DNA of 64,000 bases from Symsagittifera roscoffensis (GCF_963678635.1 NC_087071.1:5719624-5783623), one strand, 5' to 3'; counted from the first letter of the stretch, positions 1 through 9,217 are shown. Notes: generated by a model from the letters alone, not told the origin. Made by a program: numbers and translations.

Positions 1-2289
1 CATTTGATGAATTCCTGATAAAGGTTTCATCCACAACAGCTTTTCGCGTAAACACAATTGATGGTCCACCCGTCATATGCTCTCTAATTTTCTTGCACAA
101 ATCTCTATCACTTTCGCAAAAAGGGTAGAATTTTTCATTGGTTGATCTGTGAAGACAAAAATTTGCCAGAATTGGTAGAGTACATCTGCGTTTTAACATA
201 TCAATTTCTTTCTCATAATAAAACTGAACCATTTTTTGCATCTCTTCAAGTGTTGGAACAACATCTTTGTTGTTGTACCACTGAAAAAAGTCTTTAAATG
301 TATTCATTCTATGTTTTTGTCAAATCTCCTGTAAATATTTGTAATTATCCCATGCAGATGCAAATAATGACTTGATTTGAAGTTTCTTTAGTGCTTGCTG
401 CTCATCAAGTCCACTTGTCTTCAGATTCTGGTAATCCTTAAAATCTTTATCGAGAGGGTTGTTTTTTCTCAGTTTACTGAAAAAGGCTTCGTGTGGAGGT
501 AATTCTTCTTTCTCGAGCTTGTCTGGACTGTCAAACCACTCATAAGGGAAAACCCTTTTGTTTCACTGGCTTTAAGAAAGGAATCTAGAGATGTTGCTCC
601 ACCCAAAAATTTCATGATATCGAGAAACTGTAGATCTCCAAACTGGAAGGTTATGAAATCGTTAGCCTTTTTGATAACCATAGGTTCAGCTTCTTTATCA
701 TTGATTAAGTAGGGAATCAGATAGCTCTTGATCAAGTTCAGATCATATCTTCCACTGTTAAACCCAAATACAGGTAACGTGTTAACATACCTTTCCAGGT
801 TTTGTTTCAAATCAATCAGCTGATTTTTCTGCATTCTCAAAAACTGAGTTGACATATCAGTTTCCTCTGTATCTTCTATACAAGCATCTTCATATTCAAA
901 GTTTTCAGTTGGATGATTTCGACATCTTTCATACAACTCTTCGAAAATTTTCGACATCCGCTCTTTCATTACTCTTTCAATATCTTGAAATTTAGTTCTC
1001 ACTTCGAGCTTACTTTTCTCAGCCAAAAATTCGAGTTTGATTACAAAATCGATAACAAACTTTTGCGGATCCTTGTTATAAAGAAAAATTGGTTCATCTA
1101 TTGGGTTCGAGGATATTGATTCAGAAATTGGAACGTGTTTTCCAATCACAGTTGTTGTTTGGGTAGCTTTCAATTCATCTGATGGAACACATATCGACTC
1201 AAAATCGAAAATGGCTGGGTTGTTGAATAGTGTATCATCTTTCGAAAATGGGATATTGAAACTTTCCAACTTTTCAAATAGCGTTTCTCGAAGTTTATAT
1301 ACATCCTTCGGATAAATGTGTCGCACTCTATCTTTACAAGACATAAGATGTCTGTTGAAGTTGTCTGATCGTTTGAAGGAACAGTCACAGCTAGGACATC
1401 GGAAACACTTCAAGAAAGCATCAATATCATTCGTATGAAGGATATGAATGTTGAATCTTAGCATTTTCACAGAACTTTTGAATTTTCCAATACTTCGCCT
1501 GGCTAATTCTCCAACATATTCTCCTTCGTGAATATCAAAATCGTAAATGAATTTGTTACGTTCAACTATTCCCTCTACAAGAGGTAAAGGATCAATGGCA
1601 ACTCCGAGAAAGTTCTTCGGATCGTATCCAGATTTTGATATAAACTCTGTAAATAGTTGAGATGTAGGAGCATCGAGGTTACTATGACCATGCAAATACA
1701 TTGATAACGCACGGACCAGACAAAGATGATCTTCGTCTCGTTGTTTATCCTTATCCGACAAAAGACAGTTTACTGAATGGTTTTTCAGCAACGGTTCAGG
1801 CAAGACAGAGTCTGGATATCCCATTGGGATGTTTTTCAGTAGTGCAGCGAAAATAGTGACATTTGTGATCAACTTGAACCTCCACTTTGTGTTCTGACGT
1901 TCTTGGGTGCATTGGTCCACGATATCAAACTTTTTAACTTTTCCCTGGATTGTAACCAAATCCGCTTTCGTACACAGTAAGTGCAATTTTTCGAACAAAG
2001 TATTGTTTTCGTGTGCATAATAATACCGATATTCTCTCGTTTCGACATCACGGAGAACAAATCCAAGAGCGATATTAATTTTTGCAGCGGAATCCAGCTT
2101 GTTGAAGACTTCTTCAAGCTTCTCGTTGATAATCTTGGTATCTAACTTTAACATTTGAAAGTTAAAAACCCTATGCCTACCATTCTCCATCTCAGTGTCC
2201 ACCAGGAAATGCTGACAAGCACTCAACTGCTCTTTGAGTTTCTCTCCATCTTCCCCTAATTCCTCCAAAATTTTGTTCAAGTCGGCCAC
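1..2289 (-). pseudogene. Polinton protein-primed family B DNA polymerase, broken, 3' end beyond window
   Basis: This gene would replicate the Polinton genome by protein-primed synthesis. The main open frame runs 2289 to 469 (about 606 codons). It holds a Cys/His zinc-finger-like segment near residues 295-315 (CPSCDCSF..), a 3'-5' exonuclease motif DFES near residue 361 and a second exonuclease motif GFNSGRYDLN near residue 510, which is the family B pattern. The frame shifts at about 550-570; homologous coding continues in another frame to position 1, with an in-frame TGA at 320-322. The palm motifs (SLYPS, DTD) would lie left of the window. The first codon of the open frame is GTG, so the true start is probably in the upstream zinc-finger segment. 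The family assignment is secure; the gene is not functional as it stands. Confidence 0.9.
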
Positions 2290-2579
2290 CGTATCACTAG
2301 GTCTCCGTTGTTTTGCTCCATGTTAATTTCTCCAATGTTGTTGGAGAGAGTAGTAACTTGGGAACTCTTGCTCAAAAGACGAACAAACGAAGTTAATGGG
2401 GCAAGCTTCTTGGCCGCATGATAAATCATTTCTTGCTGATTGTAAGTACAATACTTGCATTCCGGACAAGAAATAACTCATCGCACACAACTCTTGAGAT
2501 GTCGAGCCGCATCGGATCTCCTATATTCTTTACCACAATCCTCGCATTTCATTTTCTCATTCTGGTTGAGTGCTGGCAT
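2290..2579 (-). pseudogene. Zinc-finger segment upstream of the Polinton polymerase
   Basis: Reading on the minus strand from an ATG at 2577-2579, the frame encodes a CxxC...HxxxxC finger (CEDCGKEYRRSDAARHLKSC). It then has a TGA at 2479-2481 and continues in the same frame with a second CPECKYC motif. The finger resembles the one inside the polymerase frame (both have RSD..RHL.SC). The segment may therefore be the original N-terminus of the polymerase, now separated by a frameshift at about 2290, or a small separate zinc-finger gene. I favour one broken gene. It is too short and interrupted to be functional. Confidence 0.55.
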
Positions 2580-2814
2580 CCGAAAAAAAGTAGGATATTT
2601 AGCTTGTAGCAAAATTAATAAAAAAATACGTGGTACCTACAAATTGGGAGACTTAAAATGTCCCAAAAAGTTTAATAAATTATTCAAACTTACTTTGAAT
2701 TGTTAAAATTATTTGAAATATATTTCAAGTAATTATACAAAAAAGAGAGCAGTTGCTTTTAACGTAAAAGAAAATCAGAATGAAATAAGTTTTTTTTACT
2801 TTTTGTTAGAGAAA

Positions 2815-2880
2815 ATCAACCAATCAGAATTGAGTATTTTTTTTGTAACACTGTTTGTTGGAAATCAACCAATCAGAACC
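2815..2880. promoter_or_regulatory. Two CCAATCAGA boxes upstream of the polymerase transcript
   Basis: Two copies of AACCAATCAGAA lie about 48 bp apart, roughly 240-290 bp upstream of the zinc-finger/polymerase ATG at 2579. On the minus strand they read TTCTGATTGG, the same word that is repeated ahead of the plus-strand gene at 4057. CCAAT boxes are general eukaryotic promoter elements bound by NF-Y. Promoter function here is inferred. Confidence 0.35.
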
Positions 2881-2941
2881 CAGCGTTTTCTAAAACTGAA
2901 ATGTTTATTTTTTCAAAAAAACCTTAATAATTATTTGAAAA

Positions 2942-3359
2942 ATGTCTATTAAAAACATTTGAGCTTCCTCGAGTTATTTACAAGAAAAAGGAAAAAATTC
3001 CAATTTATTTTTATATTGATGAAATAGATGTTGACTCTTACTTTTTTCATAATTTTTTGGACGTGTTTATTGTACAAAATAGAGTTATCCAACTAAGTAA
3101 ACGTCTCTTCAGAGAAACTAACTCAATCAAAGAGTTTAACTTTGATCCTCAAATTGCGTATCAAAATTTTAAACTTACGGCTGAATTACACCTCTCAGGG
3201 AAAGATATTTTGTTTATTCTCGAGAATTTGAAATTAATCAAAAAGTTGTACGATTATTTATCAAAAACTCTTTTTATCCCCTACCCAATAGCCAAATTTG
3301 TAAAAACTCCCCAGCAGAGTTCTTTATTCTTTCATTTCTTTAAGGATTTTCAAAGTTAA
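2942..3359 (+). pseudogene. Unknown Polinton small gene (about 140 codons, frameshifted start)
   Basis: A frame open from about 2930 to 3359 has no ATG of its own. An ATG at 2942 in a neighbouring frame runs for only six codons before a stop, so a one-base shift in the A-run near 2955 probably separated start from body. The body is hydrophobic/charged and looks coding: acidic DEIDVDS, then VFIVQNRVIQLSKRLF, then ELHLSGKDILFILENLK. The strand-then-helix ending vaguely recalls the small genes at 6033 and 6798. I do not recognise a family. Its position between the polymerase and the structural block fits a Polinton accessory gene. Confidence 0.4.
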
Positions 3360-3544
3360 AAATCCTGCTTGATTCGGTTTGGAATCAGATTTCCAGAAGT
3401 TTGATTTGAAAAACTCGTCAACTTTGAGTTATCCTCCCAATTTTACATAAAAAATAAAGAACTTGACTATCTACTCAAAAATCAGCAATTTCTCATTGAT
3501 TACATACAAAAAATTCGATTAACTTGATGTAAAATGTTGCAGAG

Positions 3545-3724
3545 ATGTTACTTTTATTAATTTTTTTTCTTTTGTTATTTTTATCAGCAAAACTTCTTAT
3601 TTTTACCTCAAACAACTTCTGGTCATTTATTTTTGTAATTGCTTTTGTTTGCATTTTTACTCATTTGGAAGATTTAGTCCTTAAACATTTCTCTGATTGG
3701 ATACGACAACTAGAACAAAAATGA
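3545..3724 (+). CDS. Small two-segment membrane protein, 59 aa
   Basis: An ATG at 3545 opens a 60-codon frame ending in TGA at 3722-3724. The first 12 residues after Met are almost all Leu/Ile/Phe, residues about 25-40 form a second hydrophobic segment (FWSFIFVIAFVCIF), and the tail is polar (HLEDLVLKHFSDW..). This would be a short hairpin membrane protein. Polintons often carry such small membrane ORFs, but I do not recognise this one. The T-rich composition could produce such a frame by chance. The first GATTGG box of the promoter array lies in its last codons. Confidence 0.35.
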   Translation: MLLLLIFFLLLFLSAKLLIFTSNNFWSFIFVIAFVCIFTHLEDLVLKHFSDWIRQLEQK

Positions 3725-3880
3725 ACATTTTGTGATTGGAAACGACAACACCCAAAATGGAGCTTTGTTTCCGATTGGATACGACTTTTATCCAAGAAAC
3801 CCGTAAAACGAAGCTGAAATCTGATTGGACACGACAACAATCCAAATAAGGAAAATCAATTCTGATTGGTCAAACCCACA
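3695..3880 (+). promoter_or_regulatory. Array of five GATTGG (CCAAT-box) repeats upstream of the 4057 gene
   Basis: GATTGG occurs at 3695, 3734, 3773, 3823 and 3864. In the first four it is followed by a conserved A-N-ACGACNN tail (for example GATTGGATACGACAAC). Spacing is 39, 39, 50 and 41 bp. The array ends about 190 bp before the ATG at 4057. This looks like a tandemly duplicated promoter/enhancer module of inverted CCAAT boxes. Confidence 0.5.
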
Positions 3881-4056
3881 CAATCGAGTTGAAGGTACCC
3901 CTAACTCCTAACTAAAAATCATTTTTTTCCAACTTAACCACCGTCAACTACCTCCTCTCTCAGCTCTAAATAACTTAATTTCAACTTATCTTCCCTCAGC
4001 TACCCTTCTCTCAGCTCTTTCTTGTTTTTACTCTTTAACTCAGTTTTTTGCTCAAA

Positions 4057-4506
4057 ATGATCTTCTTAGTGCAAAACAGCAACCTCATGTACTCTGTAGA
4101 ATTTTCGCCTGATCTAGTACAAACTCAAGTGCGAGAAACAGTCTCTGGAGTTTTTCTGGCACAAATGGATATCTCAATCCAAGTCTGGCACATGGTGGAA
4201 GTGATGCAAAGGGATTTCAGCGAATATCATATGATGCAATTTCCTATCACAGAGAACCAACTTGGAACAATGCAAAAGATGGAGGAAGTTTCTGATCATG
4301 TGGGAATGAACTATCCCGAGATTCAGGACTCAAGAATTTTGGCTCAACCGGTCGACGACTTGCTCTTTCCTTGGGAGGAGAAAGGATCAGTCGAAAACCC
4401 CATCACAATAAATGAAGATGAGGGTTTCTCAGAAACAATGACGCTCAAAACACTCCTCCACAACAACCACCAGCAATGGAACCTCGTTCAGCTCTGCGTT
4501 CTATAG
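4057..4506 (+). CDS. Unknown Polinton gene, Gln/Met/acidic-rich, probable frameshift near 3' end
   Basis: From the ATG at 4057 the frame encodes about 149 residues with no recognised domain. It is rich in Met, Gln, Glu and Asp and has short motifs such as LLFPWEEKG and NPITINEDEG. Near 4440 another frame becomes more coding-like (proline/glutamine-rich, PPQQPPAMEPRS) and ends at TAA about 4548, just before an AATAAA at 4562-4567. The natural product therefore probably switches to that frame, meaning this copy has a frameshift. The CCAAT-box array upstream and the polyadenylation signal downstream define a compact transcription unit. Its function is unknown. Confidence 0.45.
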   Translation: MIFLVQNSNLMYSVEFSPDLVQTQVRETVSGVFLAQMDISIQVWHMVEVMQRDFSEYHMMQFPITENQLGTMQKMEEVSDHVGMNYPEIQDSRILAQPVDDLLFPWEEKGSVENPITINEDEGFSETMTLKTLLHNNHQQWNLVQLCVL

Positions 4507-4561
4507 AGATCCTCCCGAACTCTTCTGCTGCTCGACAGCTCTTCGATTAAATATTTTTGTA

Positions 4562-4567
4562 AATAAA
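4562..4567 (+). terminator. AATAAA polyadenylation signal of the 4057 gene
   Basis: A canonical AATAAA lies about 12 bp after the TAA of the alternative 3' frame of the 4057 gene, in the space between this gene and the convergent minus-strand gene. Confidence 0.4.
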
Positions 4568-4809
4568 TATTGTTTGGTATTGACTTCGTTTTCTGTAATT
4601 ATTTTCTTCAATTTCATTTTATTTATGAGAATAGATGAGAGGTTCAGGGTAAACCATTGAAAAACAATTAGAACTTGATTTGGTGCTCCGAACTCGCACA
4701 CATGTTAAAAAATTTGATGAATTTTTGCCAACATATTCGGAAAAACATTAGAAAAGTTGCACACAAGTAAAAAGTTACCCAAAGGTTTTTGCATCTTGTA
4801 CACACTTTT

Positions 4810-5160
4810 AGCACTTTGTAGGAAAAATTGAAACACTTTTTGCATTTTATCGAAAAAGTTAAGCACTTTTCGCATTTTATCAAAAAAAGTAAAACACTTT
4901 TTGCATTTTGTCGAAAAAAGGAAACATTTTTCGCATTTGTAGTAAAAAAGTGAAACACTTTTCGCAGCTTGTTAAAAAAAGTAAAACACTTTTCGCATTT
5001 GTAGAAAAAAAGTGAAACACTTTTCGCATCTTGTTAAAAAAAGTGAAACACTTGTTGCATTTGTAAGAAAAAAATGAAACATTTTTCGCATCTTGTTGAA
5101 AAAAAGTGAAACACTTTTCGCGTCTTGTCAAAAAAATTGAAACACTTTTTACATTGGTGA
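4810..5160. repeat. Minisatellite, about 11 units of about 31 bp with a palindromic core
   Basis: The word GAAACACTTTTCGC or a close variant recurs near 4829, 4860, 4891, 4920, 4951, 4982, 5014, 5045, 5076, 5107 and 5139, a period of 29-32 bp. Most units carry AAAGTGAAACACTTT, a perfect dyad (AAAGTG / CACTTT) with a 3-base spacer. Units are joined by A-runs and variable TTGT/TTGTAG linkers. The array fills the space between two convergent genes. Two Cys/Phe-rich frames that cross it on the minus strand are by-products of the repeat. Confidence 0.85.
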
Positions 5161-5227
5161 GTTTTTTTTCAAAATTTCGGTAATTTCGTAAACATATGAG
5201 AGAAAATAGATGGATTATCAAATAATT

Positions 5228-5233
5228 TTTATT
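5228..5233 (-). terminator. Possible polyadenylation signal of the minus-strand gene 5375-5814
   Basis: TTTATT on the plus strand reads AATAAA on the minus strand about 145 bp downstream of the stop of the 5375-5814 gene. Confidence 0.25.
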
Positions 5234-5374
5234 GAAAAATTGACAAGATCACTATTTACAAATCCAAGTCCATCAATGAAACAGTCTTTTTTTTTATCAA
5301 ATCAAGTTAATATTTTGAGTTTTGTCTTTTACGAACTCTTTCTAGAAAAGCTGAACCAATAGTTTGTGTGGAAG

Positions 5375-5814
5375 CTAGTTTTGGTTAGAAAATAAATAGT
5401 GACGTTTGCATTTTTTGCGTAACAGTCTTTTCTTTGCAACCCTTGGCCTTTTTTCTGCTTCTTTCCATTTCAAATTGTGTTGAACAGCGTGGGCAAGTTG
5501 ATTGAAAACTTCGCCAGTTGATGAAATAACATTCGAATAAAGTCTGTATTTGTACAGAATAAAAAGACAATAAATAATTTGGTATGTGAAATGAAAACTA
5601 CCCAATCGTTGTAAAATTTGATCGAAAAATGAACCAATCAGAAGTATGTGGAACTTACAATTTTCCAAAGAACTGTAAGAATTGTGGGTAGAGACAGAAA
5701 AATAATTGGTTACTATATATTTTTCGTAAAAATCACTGGAAACGGAAATAAATAGCGATTTTTGACATTAATCTGAATAAAACTGGGAAGAGCTTGACAC
5801 ATAGCTGCAGCCAT
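5375..5814 (-). CDS. Small minus-strand Polinton gene with TATA box and basic C-terminus, possibly spliced
   Basis: An ATG at 5812-5814 begins a frame MAAAMCQALPSF.. of about 34 codons ending near 5715. A second frame, open 5668-5375, carries a coding-like C-terminal part (SNVISSTGEVFNQLAHAVQ) and a very basic tail (RPRVAKKRLLRKKCKRH). A TACAG acceptor-like site near 5546 could join the two as exons; otherwise a frameshift separates them. The basic tail would suit nuclear entry or DNA binding. A TATATAA box lies 34-40 bp upstream of the ATG. I do not recognise the family. Exon structure is inferred. Confidence 0.45.
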
Positions 5815-5847
5815 CTGGAACAATGATTTTTGCTGAGAAGTGTGAAT

Positions 5848-5854
5848 TTATATA
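5848..5854 (-). promoter_or_regulatory. TATA box of the minus-strand gene
   Basis: TTATATA on the plus strand reads TATATAA on the minus strand, 34-40 bp upstream of the ATG at 5814. This would place transcription initiation about 10 bp before the start codon, a very short leader. Confidence 0.45.
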
Positions 5855-6032
5855 GGAACACTAACACCCAGACAATTCCATATTTGGAAGTTTCACTCGA
5901 AAACTCCCATAATATTTCTATTTCCTTTTATGGTTAAGTGAATGACTCATATTGTTTACTTCCAATTTCATTTAATCTCAAAATCATTTCTCTCATTTCT
6001 CTTCATCTGATCAAATTGTTCTCCTATTGAAA

Positions 6033-6571
6033 AATGTACTCAAAAAAAGACACTAGTCCCAACTATATTGAATTCTCAAAAAATCAAACAAGAATTGGGA
6101 GATTTGCTTGTTCCCAAAAATCCTACAAGGGGAAAATTTATTTTGAACCTTGCTTCCAACTATCAAAAAAAATGAGTTAGGATAACTCGAAAAAAGACAG
6201 CAAGTCTATCCTGGTGAAAAAGAAGGAGAAGCAATATCGGCAATTAGAAATACTGTTATTCACGATGCTGAAAACCTTGGACTTGTTTCTATATTGGAAC
6301 TCACTTCTGACAAGGAATCAAATATGGATCAGGAGCTTGCCAACTGCAGCAGAGTGTATGACATAGCAACCTACAAAAGAATACAAATTTGTGTCACGAT
6401 CAAGAAGTACAATGTTAACAAATCTCCCTACATTCAGATTCAACTGTTCACCGCAAAAGAGAATGAAGCAATGAAATAAGTTGCTTATGTCAACTATACT
6501 TTCAACGAATTCATAGAACTGTCCCAAATTTTGGAAGACTTTATGTTTGTTGAGAACTGTACTGTACAATA
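6033..6571 (+). pseudogene. Small Polinton gene, possibly PC4-like, broken
   Basis: An ATG at 6033 opens MYSKKDTSPNYIEFSKN.., which hits TAG at about 6178-6180. A neighbouring frame is open from 6186 to 6478 (TAA), and the same frame continues after that stop to a final TAA at 6569-6571. The C-terminal half alternates strand-like segments (IQICVTIKKYN, YIQIQLF) and ends in a helix-like FNEFIELSQILEDF. That layout, and the similar ending of the next gene, suggest the PC4/Sub1 single-stranded-DNA-binding fold, but this is a by-eye comparison. There are at least one frameshift and one in-frame stop. The last stop overlaps an AATAAA. Confidence 0.4.
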
Positions 6572-6797
6572 AATTGTGTTATTTATGTTTTTTGTCTTGT
6601 AATTTAACTATTTATCCTCAAAATAATTTTTCATTTAGTAATGTTGTTGAACAGTATTAGTTGGAATATTGGTTTTTTTTCAAGAAATTTAATCTTAAAA
6701 CTTAACAATAAATTAGGACTTTTTCATATTGTTCTCGAAGAAAAGTCCTAAAAAATTTCACTAACAATTATAGAATCCCAAAATTTACCATAACTAG

Positions 6798-7088
6798 AAA
6801 AATTTGAACGTAGACTCGCAAATATCTCATTTTGAGTGGATTCTGCATAATGGTAGAAGAAAATTTCACATAGGATACAGATCAGATACCAAAAAAATAA
6901 AAGTTTTAGAATATCGTAGAAATGGAAATCAATGGAAAAACAATAAATCTTTACAACTACAAAGAGAAGAATATGAGAAATTACTCGATATGCTTCCTTC
7001 ATTACTAGATTATGTAGAGAGTTTCAAAAAATCTTGCATCATTCTTGACGAATGCACTGTAGAAAATGAACGTACAGAAATTGAATGA
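6798..7088 (+). CDS. Small Polinton gene, PC4-like candidate
   Basis: This 97-codon frame opens just after TAG at 6795-6797 and has no ATG near its 5' end; the first candidate starts are TTG at 6804 or a later ATG. The N-terminal part FHIGYRSDTKKIKVLEYR followed by KSLQLQREEYEKLLDMLP has the strand-strand-helix order of the PC4/Sub1 coactivator domain. The tail is acidic. PC4 proteins bind single-stranded DNA and act in transcription and replication. It may be a paralogue of the 6033 gene. The missing ATG suggests decay or an upstream frameshift. Confidence 0.4.
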   Translation, partial: KNLNVDSQISHFEWILHNGRRKFHIGYRSDTKKIKVLEYRRNGNQWKNNKSLQLQREEYEKLLDMLPSLLDYVESFKKSCIILDECTVENERTEIE

Positions 7089-7488
7089 AATTCTAAGAAT
7101 TTTGAAGATTAATAAGCAAGATTCCACATCAAATACAATAAGAAAAATTGTTTTCTATGTACCTGTATTGTTTTGGACCCGGACATAAGATAAAAAGAAA
7201 TGAACCAAAAACTTCGTTTTGGAGGACTAATTGGAAACGGAAATTCCTGTATGGATAACTTTTTTGCAAACTCCAATTCTACATGACTCTGCTGGATCTG
7301 TGAAATCTACTACAAAAAAGGACCTGGGTTTTGTTATGTTGCACCTAGTCTCCCCAGTTTATGCTGTCGAGGTCGCGTGACTGGATTAATTTTCTTTTTT
7401 TTAGTTAAAAAGTTGCTGCATCAGCATATGCATCGTTGGATTGTTAACTATTTTAACCAAAAAAACTCCAGAGAAAACAGTTAACAGA
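7089..7488. other. Non-coding spacer
   Basis: No open frame of coding quality is visible. This is AT-rich DNA between the PC4-like candidate and the exonuclease-like gene, and presumably holds the promoter of the latter. Confidence 0.4.
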
Positions 7489-7958
7489 ATGAGTCTGGTT
7501 GTTTTGGATATCGAATGTAATGAAAACAATACAGTGAAAGAGTTAGGACTTTATAAGGATGGACACACTGAAGGATATTCCTTTCTTCCTCCCGAAAAAT
7601 TCAAACCAACATCCCAATCTTTTTGGTGTACAAAGCATCTTCATGGAATCAATTGGAGCAGTGGTTACCAAAAACATACTGAACTTAAAAAAATATTGAA
7701 AAATCTAGAAGCCACAGAACCGAATTTTTTGCAAAAGCTTATGGAAAATGTAAGATACTGTTTGAATTTTTGGAAACAAAGAATAGTAATTTCGATGACT
7801 ACGCTTGCCTTAAAGTTCAGTGTTTGATATTCAAAGATGAAGAATATGATTGGAGGTATAGCAACTACCCATTCCGTCATGCAAAAACTCTTCACTGTGA
7901 AAAAAGAAAAGCATTTGCATACGGAACATGGACTCGGAGTTTTTTTAACAATTTGTAA
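7489..7958 (+). pseudogene. Polinton gene with exonuclease-like N-terminus (only copy with its 5' end)
   Basis: The ATG at 7489 starts MSLVVLDIECNENNTVKELG.. The DIE pair in a beta-strand context is like ExoI of DEDD exonucleases. A Cys/His-rich C-terminal part follows (YPFRHAKTLHCEKRKAFAYGTW). A frameshift near 7735 separates the two halves; the second half runs to a stop at about 7956. Only the C-terminal part (from 7677) is repeated in the downstream array, so this is the ancestral 5' end of the amplified segment. A catalytic Asp of ExoIII is not obvious, so exonuclease activity is only a suggestion. Confidence 0.5.
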
Positions 7959-8037
7959 ATTAAATTATTCTTAATGTACTACCATTTTCATGCTTCACTT
8001 AAATTTTCTTGTCAACTTTTTCTTTTTAAGAGTTAAG

Positions 8038-8296
8038 ATGGTCGATCAATGTGACAAGACCGTAAAATTAGGAAATTTTGTTTTTGATGAAGAAAATCAT
8101 GAACAAAAGTCATGGAAATAGTTTGGACTTACATGTAATAGATCTCTTTTTTTTGTGCCAATTTTTTGTTATAGTTTTGATGCTAGTATGTGCAATCGTT
8201 CGAATTATGTTATCCACAACATGTGAAGAAACAACAGTTTGGGTAGCTCTCTAATCAAGTACAGTCGGTTATATTCTACCTTCTCCAAAGCTATGA
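8038..8296 (+). pseudogene. Unit 1: small two-segment membrane protein, broken
   Basis: The start is MVDQCDKTVKLGNFVFDEEN. An in-frame TAG near 8118-8120 and a frameshift near 8150 destroy the frame. Intact unit 3 shows the normal product: an 87-aa protein with two hydrophobic segments. The end overlaps the ATPase start as ATGA (ATG 8293-8295, TGA 8294-8296). Confidence 0.7.
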
Positions 8297-8785
8297 CTAA
8301 AATAATAACAACCAATGAACGAAATTTTATTTCGCTAGTTGGACCAAGTGGATCTGGAAATTCTCGTCTTATTTTTGACTGGTTGAAAATTGGTACATTT
8401 CAACCAGCATTCTACAAAATTTTTTATTTTTATCAACATTATCAACCTCTTTATAGTCAAATGCAAAGAAAAAACCTTAAAATTATCGAAGGAGTAGATT
8501 TTGACTTGATTGAAAATCTTCCCAATAACGGAACTAAGTATTTGCTAATATTTGATGATTCTAGTGAAGAAATTTCAAACTCCAAACAATTTGTAAAAAT
8601 TGCCACTGCTGGGAGACACAGGGGACTGAATACAATATACATCAAAAACAATTTATTTCATCAAAGTTAATGAGGAAGAGATGTAGAGTTACAAAATACA
8701 CACATAGTCTTGTTCGAGTCGCCTAGGGATGTTTTACCCTTAAGTTCAACTGAAGGGTTACACTTGATATCTATCAACACCCCTT
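8293..8785 (+). pseudogene. Unit 1: Polinton packaging ATPase fragment, Walker A lysine lost
   Basis: This is a member of the FtsK/HerA-type (A32-like) DNA-packaging ATPases of Polintons and related viruses. From the ATG at 8293 the frame is open to TAA at 8668-8670. Walker A reads GPSGSGNS, with Asn replacing the essential Lys, and Walker B is LLIFDDS. Homology continues past the stop to SPRDVL, where the shared 420-bp deletion removes the C-terminal third. The truncation and the Lys loss make this copy dead. Confidence 0.8.
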
Positions 8786-8806
8786 TTGTCATTCATTTGG
8801 CATATT

Positions 8807-9217
8807 ATGGAACAGTTTGTTTTAATGCCGTACTCAGTTTATCAATCACAAAGTACACTTCCAAGAGAACGAAAGTTGGAACAAAAGATAGGAAAAGAGG
8901 AGATTGTACCAAAAAATTTTGATTCTGTTTTCAGTGCTGTAAATGCGAGGATGAAAACGAGCAACAATAAGCACATCATTGACTTGTTTTTGAATTCTTC
9001 TAGAATTAAACTCAGCCAGTCAGACAATATTATATTAGATAATCGAGATACAAAAGAATCTATTGTAGACTTTGTGTGTGCACTAAAGCGAAAAAACACC
9101 GATTTTTCATACATTTACTTTACTATTTTGGAGGCAAGTCAACTTCCTCCTAAACTTGTTATAAACAAGAATGCCAAAGCAAAAGATAGAGGAACTTGGA
9201 TCCCTTTCAAAATCTGA
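8807..9217 (+). CDS. Unit 1: conserved Polinton gene of unknown function, 136 aa, intact
   Basis: The ATG at 8807 opens MEQFVLMPYSVYQSQ.. and the frame is uninterrupted to 9217. It is polar with a basic middle (LPRERKLEQKIGKEE), then an amphipathic stretch (FDSVFSAVNARMKTSNN) and a C-terminal KAKDRGTWIPFKI. It overlaps the integrase start (9171) by 47 bp, a compact viral arrangement. The same gene is broken in units 2 and 3 and truncated in unit 4. I do not know its function; its place between ATPase and integrase is constant in the array. Confidence 0.6.
   Translation: MEQFVLMPYSVYQSQSTLPRERKLEQKIGKEEIVPKNFDSVFSAVNARMKTSNNKHIIDLFLNSSRIKLSQSDNIILDNRDTKESIVDFVCALKRKNTDFSYIYFTILEASQLPPKLVINKNAKAKDRGTWIPFKI

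Noticed and set aside
4810-5160. CRISPR-like appearance of the 31-bp repeat
   Set aside because: The spacers are repeat derivatives, the units vary, and the genome is eukaryotic.
4668-5221. Two minus-strand Cys/Phe-rich frames of 96 and 113 codons
   Set aside because: They are translations of the 31-bp minisatellite and have no independent evidence.
6318-6569. Minus-strand frame of 83 codons
   Set aside because: It is a shadow of the plus-strand gene at 6033-6571, without motifs or promoter.
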